NCBI GenBank assembly: GCA_949127805.1
Contig: CASBQC010000134.1
Coordinates: 1-38,989 of the forward strand
DNA: 38,989 bases
From: Nostocales cyanobacterium PMM_0081
Lineage (GTDB): Bacteria > Cyanobacteriota > Cyanobacteriia > Cyanobacteriales > Nostocaceae
Direction of reading: 5' to 3'
Shown here: positions 19,795 through 26,513 of the stretch, piece after piece
Numbering within the stretch: the stretch's first letter is position 1
Layout: the number at the start of each line of letters is the position of its first letter
The notes under the pieces: model-generated
The model's database searches: none
What the model was told of the DNA's origin: nothing
Seen by the model: the letters and a program-made list of their open reading frames with translations, nothing else
Made by a program: the position numbers and the translations under genes

Positions 19795-20853
19795 ATGAAG
19801 GAAGCATTTGCAAACTCAGTGTCTTCACCAAAAGTCAAGCTCGATTCTCCGTTAATCCGGGATCGACTCCACTGGGTCGATTATGCCAAGGGAATCGGGA
19901 TATTTTTGGTTGTAGTCGGACACGTCCTTCGGGGTTTAGTTAACAGTTCAACCTTGCAGCCTTCTTTCCTGGTGGGTTTTGTCGATCGCTGGATTTATGG
20001 CTTTCACATGCCTTTGTTCTTTTTTATCTCAGGTTTGTTTGTACAAAAGTCGCTATCCAAACCTTTCAAAGATTTTCTGCTTGATAAGCTCTATGTCATC
20101 GCTTACCCCTATTTCCTGTGGTCGCTAATACAGATGGCAATTCAAGCATTGGCATCACGTTATACCACTACAAACCAGATATCACTTGCGGACATTTGGC
20201 AGATTATCTATCAACCCTACCAGCAATTTTGGTTTTTTTATACTCTGTTTGCGATCCTGATAGTTTATGGAATACTTCATAAGCTGAAACTATCTCCAAT
20301 ATTATTCTTGATTTTTGCTGTTTTGCTGTACTGTTTGCATGGGTTAAACGTCAACTTTGGTCCTTGGGGTGTATTGTATTTGTTTCGTCGTCATGCTGTT
20401 TACTTTGCCCTAGGGGTGATTTTCGGTAGTGGCACCTGGCTATCTATTAAGAGTCAAATTAACCGTTATGCCTTGATATTAATAACCTTAGGTGGATATA
20501 TAGCAGTTGGGCTAGCAGTTAAATTTCAACTAACTGAAAATGTTATAGCAATTCCCCTGATTGCAATGTTTGGTATCGCTGCAACAGTTGCTTTGGCTGT
20601 TTTACTCGATAAATTCAATTTGCTCTTCTTTGTGAAAAACTGGGGAATATTTTCCTTAGAAATTTTTGTTGCTCATACTATTGCTGCATCTGTTTTTCGC
20701 ATCGCGCTGCAAAAAATCTTGGGTTTTAGAGACCCCGTCATACATTTTGTACTAGGAACTGCGATTGGTATTTATGCACCGATTGCCCTCAGTTTTATTT
20801 GCTCAAAACTGAAATTTCAATACATGTTTTCACTCCGCTCTTTGAAAAAATGA
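19795..20853 (+). CDS. Acyltransferase family 3 membrane protein
   Basis: RDRLHWVDYAKGIGIFLVVVGHVLRGL...WIYGFHMPLFFFISGLFVQKS; multi-TM. Confidence 0.93.
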   Translation: MKEAFANSVSSPKVKLDSPLIRDRLHWVDYAKGIGIFLVVVGHVLRGLVNSSTLQPSFLVGFVDRWIYGFHMPLFFFISGLFVQKSLSKPFKDFLLDKLYVIAYPYFLWSLIQMAIQALASRYTTTNQISLADIWQIIYQPYQQFWFFYTLFAILIVYGILHKLKLSPILFLIFAVLLYCLHGLNVNFGPWGVLYLFRRHAVYFALGVIFGSGTWLSIKSQINRYALILITLGGYIAVGLAVKFQLTENVIAIPLIAMFGIAATVALAVLLDKFNLLFFVKNWGIFSLEIFVAHTIAASVFRIALQKILGFRDPVIHFVLGTAIGIYAPIALSFICSKLKFQYMFSLRSLKK

Positions 20854-20931
20854 TTATACATATCGCCTGGATATTATAAGTAATTACAGGTACAGTTAAT
20901 CAAAAAAAAAGTAGTATCAAACTTAGTTACC

Positions 20932-21798
20932 ATGCTAAAAGAATTGAAATTTTGGACAAAAAAGTTACTCCTAAAACTTATTGGCAGCAAAGCAGTATCT
21001 GCATTTAAAAATGCGCCAACTACACCGGAATGGCTTGACATTAAAGAACTGGAGCGTCTGAGAGAGCAATATCCAGTTAAAACCACATCGGAAAAGTATG
21101 AACAAGATAGCGAAGCACTTTTTACAACTCCAGATCATACTAGTGCCAATAAAGTTTTAAGCTCGCTTAGTCAAAACAAAAATACGTTGAATATCCTGGA
21201 ACTAGGATGTCAGCATGGCATGGTAAGTTATGCGCTCAAGTTGAAAGGACACAATACCACTGGAATTGACATTGACTCAGATAATTTTAGCGAAGTCGCC
21301 AAAAATGCCGATGTCAATTTTTATCAGATGGATGCTAGCAATCTGACTTTTGAAGATGATAGTTTTGACTGCGTTTTTTCTTTCAATGCTTTTGAGCATA
21401 TGGACAATCCTGAGCAAGCTTTGAAGGAAGCTATACGCGTTGTCAAAAAAGGAGGACGCATCTACTTGTATTTTAATCCTTTGTATATGTCACCCAGGGG
21501 ACTCCATTCCTGGCAAGAGCTTGCTATTCCTTACTGTCAAATGTTATTTCCAGCAGACATGATTAAAAGTGTGATTAAAACACAACACCTGTGGTATCTC
21601 AATGGGTGGTCATGCCAAGCTTATCGAGAACTTTGGAAAAAGTACTCCAATCAGGTATCGATTCTTAAATATAAGGAAAGTGTCGATCCATTTAGTTTAG
21701 ATATGATTGTTAAATATCCTTCTTGTTTTAAGAGCAAGACCGACTGTTTTGATGATTTGGTGGTTGACGGTATTGAGGCTTTGTTTCAAAAAAAATAA
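20932..21798 (+). CDS. Class I SAM-dependent methyltransferase
   Basis: LNILELGCQHGMVSYALKLKGHNTTGIDID...DASNLTFEDDSFDCVFSFNAFEHMDNPEQALKEAIRVVKKGGRIYLYFNP. Confidence 0.92.
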   Translation: MLKELKFWTKKLLLKLIGSKAVSAFKNAPTTPEWLDIKELERLREQYPVKTTSEKYEQDSEALFTTPDHTSANKVLSSLSQNKNTLNILELGCQHGMVSYALKLKGHNTTGIDIDSDNFSEVAKNADVNFYQMDASNLTFEDDSFDCVFSFNAFEHMDNPEQALKEAIRVVKKGGRIYLYFNPLYMSPRGLHSWQELAIPYCQMLFPADMIKSVIKTQHLWYLNGWSCQAYRELWKKYSNQVSILKYKESVDPFSLDMIVKYPSCFKSKTDCFDDLVVDGIEALFQKK

Positions 21799-21823
21799 TC
21801 GGTATAGTAAGAGTGTTCCAATG

Positions 21824-22028
21824 TAGAGACGCAAGAAGCGCTACGTCTTTATTTACAAGGATTTGAGGCTTAACACCAACGGTATTCAGCGATGCCGACC
21901 CTTAGACTTTCACCAATTCTACAACGCTTTGCATTACCCATTTCAAGCATTTAACTCGATCGCTCGTAACCAAACACTACTAGACATCCCCATAAAAAAC
22001 CTAGAGACGTAGCGCTTCTTGCGTCTCT
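21824..22028. repeat. ~205-bp segment bounded by 24-27-bp inverted repeats
   Basis: GTAGAGACGCAAGAAGCGCTACGTCTT (21824-21850) is the reverse complement of AGAGACGTAGCGCTTCTTGCGTCTC (22004-22028). Confidence 0.8.
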
Positions 22029-22070
22029 TTTGTGGTAGATATACTCAAACGCAAGCAGTTAATTAATGTT

Positions 22071-22160
22071 AGGACTTAGGCAGAATGATGAAGAAACGAA
22101 CCGCAGAGGCACAGAGAACGCAGAGAAATAAGGGTTTGGGAGAGTTTTTGTGTGAGTCCT
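22071..22160. repeat. AGGACTTA-type MITE-like element (90 bp) directly upstream of the TPR gene
   Basis: Starts AGGACTTAGGCA, ends TGTGTGAGTCCT; its reverse complement aligns with the element at 33259-33341 (CTCTGCG...CTCTGCGGTTCGTTT). Confidence 0.75.
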
Positions 22161-22162
22161 AA

Positions 22163-23587
22163 ATGTCAACAATTGATGATGTTAAAGCAGAAAATCAACG
22201 GAATTATCAGAAGTTAATTGTAGCTTTGGAAGCTAGTCAGGGTATTCTCAATTTGCTGATTGCAGTTTGCGATGACCGCAATTTGCGGGAAATTCTAATT
22301 AATCAATACGAAACTGAACTCACAGAGCAGGATTTTCTTACCTATCGGATAAGGGTACGCACACAAGATCCCAGTTTACGCTATGCATTGGCGCAGTTGG
22401 TCGCAAAGGGAAATTTGCAACCAGATAAATCTGCTGTGATTACGGTGTTAGGATTGGATGAACTGCTGTCAGCGAAGCTAGACACCCCAAAATCGGAGCA
22501 AGATAGGTTTTTTGGCTACTTACAGTGGACAAGGGAGGGAATGCGGGAGTTTCTCTTCCCTATTGTTTTGTGGTTAACTGAACCAATGTTGGTTAGTTTA
22601 GCACAACGATCGCCAGATTTTTGGAGTTGGCGCGGTGGGGTGTTTTGGTTTACGCGGGAATCTGCTTCAATAAAAACAGAGAATATTTCTCTATCACAAT
22701 ATACTTTATTGAAGAGTGTACCAAAGGAAATCGGCGGTTTACCTTTGGAAGAAATATTACGACTCATTAAGCAAATTGAGGCTGAAGGTAAAGAAGCACC
22801 TTTACTGGCAACATTATACGACAGTTTAGCTTTATCCTATCAACAACGCGATCGCAGTTCCTCAGATCGCAAATTTGCCATCGAAGCATATAAAAAGGCT
22901 ATTGCGTTACAAAAAAAGTTTGAGTTAAAGGCTGATTTGGCTAGTAGTTGGGAAAAATTGGGGAATCTCTATTTTGAACTTAAAGATGATGTCACACAAG
23001 CTGAGGATTGTTATCAACAGGCATTAGAATTCTACCGCGATATAGGCGATCGCTTAGGTGAGGCAAACACTTTAAAAGCGATTGGGGACGTTTTACAATT
23101 TCTCGATCGTCGTGATGAAGCATTAAGTCGCTACGAAGCAGCTTTGCAATTCTACCGCGATATAGGCGATCGCTTAGGTGAGGCAAACACTTTAAAAGCG
23201 ATTGGGGACGTTTTACAATTTCTCAAACGCAGTGATGAAGCTTTAAGTCGCTACGAAGCAGCTTTGCAATTCTACCGCGATATTGGCGATCGCTTAGGTG
23301 AGGCAAATATCCTGCAAGAATTTGGGAAGTTGCAAGACAACCCCCAGCAAGCATTAGAATATCTCCAGCAAGCTCAAAATCTCTACATTCAAATTGGTGA
23401 TATATATAGTCAAAGTCGCAATCTGCTGTTTATCGCTGATGTCGAGTTAAAGATGGGAGAATCAAACGCGGCAATTAATTCTTTAAATGAAGCTGCCACA
23501 CTCGCTGCCAAAATTAACTATACACCATTCCAAGAATACGCCCAAGCTCGCATCGCCCAAATTAATACACCCTCTCCAGCAACATGA
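22163..23587 (+). CDS. TPR protein with uncharacterised NTPase-like N-terminal domain
   Basis: N-terminal YQKLIVALEASQGILNLLIAVCDDRNLREILINQYETEL...AVITVLGLDELLSAKLDTPKSEQDRFFGYLQWTREGMREFLFPIVLWLTEPMLVSLAQRSPDFWSWRGGVFWF followed by 40-aa TPRs (FYRDIGDRLGEANTLKAIGDVLQFL). Confidence 0.88.
   Translation: MSTIDDVKAENQRNYQKLIVALEASQGILNLLIAVCDDRNLREILINQYETELTEQDFLTYRIRVRTQDPSLRYALAQLVAKGNLQPDKSAVITVLGLDELLSAKLDTPKSEQDRFFGYLQWTREGMREFLFPIVLWLTEPMLVSLAQRSPDFWSWRGGVFWFTRESASIKTENISLSQYTLLKSVPKEIGGLPLEEILRLIKQIEAEGKEAPLLATLYDSLALSYQQRDRSSSDRKFAIEAYKKAIALQKKFELKADLASSWEKLGNLYFELKDDVTQAEDCYQQALEFYRDIGDRLGEANTLKAIGDVLQFLDRRDEALSRYEAALQFYRDIGDRLGEANTLKAIGDVLQFLKRSDEALSRYEAALQFYRDIGDRLGEANILQEFGKLQDNPQQALEYLQQAQNLYIQIGDIYSQSRNLLFIADVELKMGESNAAINSLNEAATLAAKINYTPFQEYAQARIAQINTPSPAT
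23029..23310 (+). repeat. In-frame 120-bp tandem repeats coding for TPRs (about 2.3 copies)
   Basis: AATTCTACCGCGATATAGGCGATCGCTTAGGTGAGGCAAACACTTTAAAAGCGATTGGGGACGTTTTACAATTTCTC repeats at 23029, 23149 and (partly) 23269. Confidence 0.95.
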
Positions 23588-23689
23588 GGAATCAAAGAGA
23601 GATTTATCAACTTTACCCAGAAGCATTGGATGCAATTTGCGTTTTCTTTTCTAGTTGGATTAATTGCTTTCCTCTTGTGGGGTAGATGA
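23588..23689 (+). pseudogene. In-frame transmembrane-tail extension of the TPR ORF beyond the TGA (possible disrupted C-terminus)
   Basis: Same frame directly after TGA 23585-23587: GIKERFINFTQKHWMQFAFSFLVGLIAFLLWGR*. Confidence 0.6.
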
Positions 23690-24213
23690 AGGGGAAATTC
23701 AGAAGTTGAATTCTTCAGAATCGGGTCTATATGTCCACACCTTTTCCATTATCCATATAATATCTTGTCAAGTAATACAAGTCAATAGGAAAAACCGAGT
23801 TTCTTACTACAATATTCCATAAGTTCATAACGAAAATTTCTCACAACAACTCTGCGTCACTCTGCGTTTCCCTTTGCGTTACTTTGCGTTGAAAAAAGCT
23901 ACGAACTTATGCAAAGCTGTACTTAGACAATGCGATCGCCAAAATCCGACACCTAGAAGGAGAATAGCACTAACTTCAGACACAGCCCTTTTACCCAGAA
24001 GTATTGGGTGCAATTTGCGTTTTCTTTTCTAGTTGGATTAATTGCTTTCCTCTTGTGGGGTAGATGAGGGGGAAATTTAGAAGTTGAATTCTTGTGGAGG
24101 GGGGTCTATATGTCCACACCTTTTCCATTATCCATATAATATCTTGTCAAGTAATACAAGTCAATAGGAAAAACCGAGTTTCTTTAACAATGCGATCGCC
24201 AAAATCCGATACC
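23612..24213 (+). repeat. Tandem duplication of the TPR-gene tail and downstream DNA (copies 23612-23953 and 23990-24213)
   Basis: TTTACCCAGAAG(C/T)ATTGG(A/G)TGCAATTTGCGTTTTCTTTTCTAGTTGGATTAATTGCTTTCCTC...CAATAGGAAAAACCGAGTTTCTT...ACAATGCGATCGCCAAAATCCGA in both; the first copy carries a 124-bp insertion. Confidence 0.92.
23803..23926. mobile_element. 124-bp MITE-like element, copy 1
   Basis: CTTACTACAATATTCCATAAGTTCATAACG...CTACGAACTTATGCAAAGCTGTACTTAG; imperfect ~27-bp terminal inverted repeat (20/27 by eye); absent from the paralogous downstream copy at ~24184. Confidence 0.8.
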
Positions 24214-24264
24214 CTTCTAGCCCTTGTCATTACCCACATTTTTGTAACAGTCAAAGTTGTGTCA

Positions 24265-24386
24265 TCCCGCCCAGAACTGAAGTTCCGGGCTAATAGCGAA
24301 AGTCCACTCAAGTGGACTCAATGATGTAGATGAGTCTACTTCAGTAGACTTTAGCTATTAGCCTTGGAATTGATTCCAAGGTGGGA
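24265..24386 (+). repeat. Cloverleaf-like multi-hairpin repeat, copy 2
   Basis: TCCCGCC...GGTGGGA closing stem; GAACTGAAGTTC; GGGCTAATAGC/GCTATTAGCC; GTCCACTCAAGTGGAC; GTCTACTTCAGTAGAC; CCTTGGAATTGATTCCAAGG. Confidence 0.85.
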
Positions 24387-24421
24387 CAGCAACGAAATGG
24401 CGTGGGCGTTTATGCGACAAA

Positions 24422-25477
24422 TCAACTAAACTGCTCGATAATGCCTCCACCTAAGACTTTTTCGCTTTCGTACCAGACGGCAGCTTGTCCGGGGGTGATG
24501 CTGAACTGGGGTTCGTCAAATACTAAGCGGACTCGCGAGTCTGCTAGGGGAATGACTGTGACGGGTACGGGATTTGAGCGATAGCGAATTTGCACTTCGG
24601 CGGAAATTGGGGTTGCTGGTTCGGCTATAGAAACCCAGTTTACGCGTTGTACAGTGCATTCTGACTCGGTGGCTAGAGTGCGATCGCCTACTATCACTTT
24701 ATTACTTACCGCATCCAAACCGATCACATACAACGGTTCGGCAGCAGCAATACCTAAACCTTTGCGTTGTCCGATGGTGTAATGATGGACACCATCGTGT
24801 TGTCCCAGCACTTTGCCGTCTGCATTGACGATATCACCTTTTTTCGGCGCTAAATATTTATCTAGAAACCCTCGCATTGAGCCGTTACTTTCTACCAAGC
24901 ATAAATCTTGGCTTTCTGGCTTGTCAGCGGTTTTCAAGTTATATTCGGCAGCGATGCGACGTGTATCTGCCTTATGTAATTCCCCCAGGGGAAACACTGT
25001 TGCAGCAAGTAAATCTTGCGACAAATCATAAAGAAAATAAGATTGGTCTTTATTGCGGTCTACAGCACGTAAAAGCTCGTAACGTTTAGTAGCTTCGTTG
25101 TAGCTAATTTTGGCATAATGACCCGTAGCGATGCGATCGCATCCCAATTGTTCACGGGCATATTGTACCATTGGAGCAAACTTGACAGTTTTATTGCATT
25201 GAGAACAAGGCAAAGGTGTAATACCGGCGCTGTAACCAGATACGAGATAATCGACAATGTTGGTTTGAAAGACTTCGCGAATATCAACAACTTGATGGGG
25301 AATACCCAATTGTTCACAGATATAAGCCGCGTCGATCATACCCTCAGAACAGCACTGACCTTTGCCTTTCATCAGCCAAAGAGTCAAACCTACAACTTCA
25401 TAGCCTTGATTGTGCAGTATAGCAGCAGCAGCTGAACTATCAACGCCACCAGAAAGACCAACGACGACTTTTTTCAT
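24422..25477 (-). CDS. mnmA: tRNA-specific 2-thiouridylase MnmA
   Basis: [36 protein letters not shown]...[16 protein letters not shown]...ATGHYAK...[10 protein letters not shown]...[12 protein letters not shown]...[17 protein letters not shown]. Confidence 0.97.
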   Translation of the reverse strand: MKKVVVGLSGGVDSSAAAAILHNQGYEVVGLTLWLMKGKGQCCSEGMIDAAYICEQLGIPHQVVDIREVFQTNIVDYLVSGYSAGITPLPCSQCNKTVKFAPMVQYAREQLGCDRIATGHYAKISYNEATKRYELLRAVDRNKDQSYFLYDLSQDLLAATVFPLGELHKADTRRIAAEYNLKTADKPESQDLCLVESNGSMRGFLDKYLAPKKGDIVNADGKVLGQHDGVHHYTIGQRKGLGIAAAEPLYVIGLDAVSNKVIVGDRTLATESECTVQRVNWVSIAEPATPISAEVQIRYRSNPVPVTVIPLADSRVRLVFDEPQFSITPGQAAVWYESEKVLGGGIIEQFS

Positions 25478-25604
25478 ATCCGTAAATCGAGCTTAGGCAA
25501 CTTCTTCTAAGCTAACACTATGTAATTACTACAACGGTTAACTGATTAGTTCCAGGAAAAATTATCTAGAAATAGTCAAGAATCAAAACGAAAGAATTTA
25601 CTTC

Positions 25605-25728
25605 CTTACTACAATATTACATAAATTCATGACGAAAAATTATCACAAAAACTCTGCGTCACTCTGCGCTTACCTCCGCGTTCCTTTGCGTTTCAAAACG
25701 CTACAAACTTATGCAAAGCTGTACTTAG
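25605..25728. mobile_element. 124-bp MITE-like element, copy 2, overlapping the 5' end of the next CDS
   Basis: CTTACTACAATATTACATAAATTCATGACG...ACTCTGCGTCACTCTGCGCTTACCTCCGCG...CTACAAACTTATGCAAAGCTGTACTTAG, same length and sequence family as 23803-23926. Confidence 0.85.
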
Positions 25729-26513
25729 TTTCTTTACTTTCGCTATTTCCCCTACTCTTCTACTCTAACCCAACACAAGCGCAAATCAATCGCGACGGAG
25801 TTTTGCTTGCTCAAGCTTTACCACAACTACCGCCCAACTTGCAAGAGAGTCCTTCTAATCAACAGGGATTAACGCAGCTCGATGCAGCGCAACAAAATGA
25901 CTACAATTCTCAAACCACTAACCAAACAACCACACCTTATTATGAGTTTGAAAATCAATACCAAAATCAAAATCAAAATCAAAACAACCAGAACTTTGGT
26001 AGATACGTGGTTTATGTCGATAATGGCAACTCTGGACTACTGCAACAAGTACGTCGAGTTGAACCCAAAGCTTTATTAAGACGATATCAAGGACGTTCTG
26101 TAATCCAAGCTGGAACCTTTAGTAAACCAGATAATGCTCAACGGCGTCTGGGAGAACTTGCATCCAACGGGATAAATGGAGTAAGGATTGTCAGTTTATC
26201 TAACGGACAAGAAATACCTTATAATTATCCTGGCAGAAATTATCCTGATAGAAATTATCCTGGAAGTTCTTCTGGGAATAATAGAAGCAACTATTACTAT
26301 GTAGCGATTCCGGCGCGATCGCAAGACTTACCAATAATTGAAGACAAAATTAGACGCAATATCGGACAAAGAGCGGTAATATTGCAAAGAAACCAGCCAC
26401 GAGGTCCACATGTAGCTGTTGGTGGTTTTACTCAACGAGCGGATGCAGAACAATGGAACAGTTATCTGCGAAATTTAGGCTTCGGCAATGCCAGAGTTTA
26501 TTACGGAAAGTAA
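25629..26513 (+). CDS. Secreted SPOR-like domain protein
   Basis: Hydrophobic signal region LYLVSLLSLFPLLFYSNPTQAQ, Q/N-rich linker (QYQNQNQNQNNQN), two SPOR-like units VIQAGTFSKPDNAQRRLGELASNGINGVRIV and HVAVGGFTQRADAEQWNSYLRNLGFGNARVYYGK. Confidence 0.82.
   Translation: MTKNYHKNSASLCAYLRVPLRFKTLQTYAKLYLVSLLSLFPLLFYSNPTQAQINRDGVLLAQALPQLPPNLQESPSNQQGLTQLDAAQQNDYNSQTTNQTTTPYYEFENQYQNQNQNQNNQNFGRYVVYVDNGNSGLLQQVRRVEPKALLRRYQGRSVIQAGTFSKPDNAQRRLGELASNGINGVRIVSLSNGQEIPYNYPGRNYPDRNYPGSSSGNNRSNYYYVAIPARSQDLPIIEDKIRRNIGQRAVILQRNQPRGPHVAVGGFTQRADAEQWNSYLRNLGFGNARVYYGK

Noticed and set aside
23029-23310. Regular 120-bp repeats resembling an array
   Set aside because: They are in-frame TPR-coding repeats without unique spacers; not a CRISPR array.
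24094-24324. 76-aa plus-strand ORF in intergenic DNA
   Set aside because: Composed of the duplicated segment and the start of the cloverleaf repeat; no coding signature.
25118-25435. 105-aa plus-strand ORF opposite mnmA
   Set aside because: Antisense to the catalytic region of MnmA; no independent support.
25941-26268. CAAAATCAAAAT and AATTATCCTGG(C/A) short repeats as possible phase-variation tracts
   Set aside because: Repeat units are multiples of three and code for QNQN and NYPGRNYPDR linkers, so length changes would not switch the frame.
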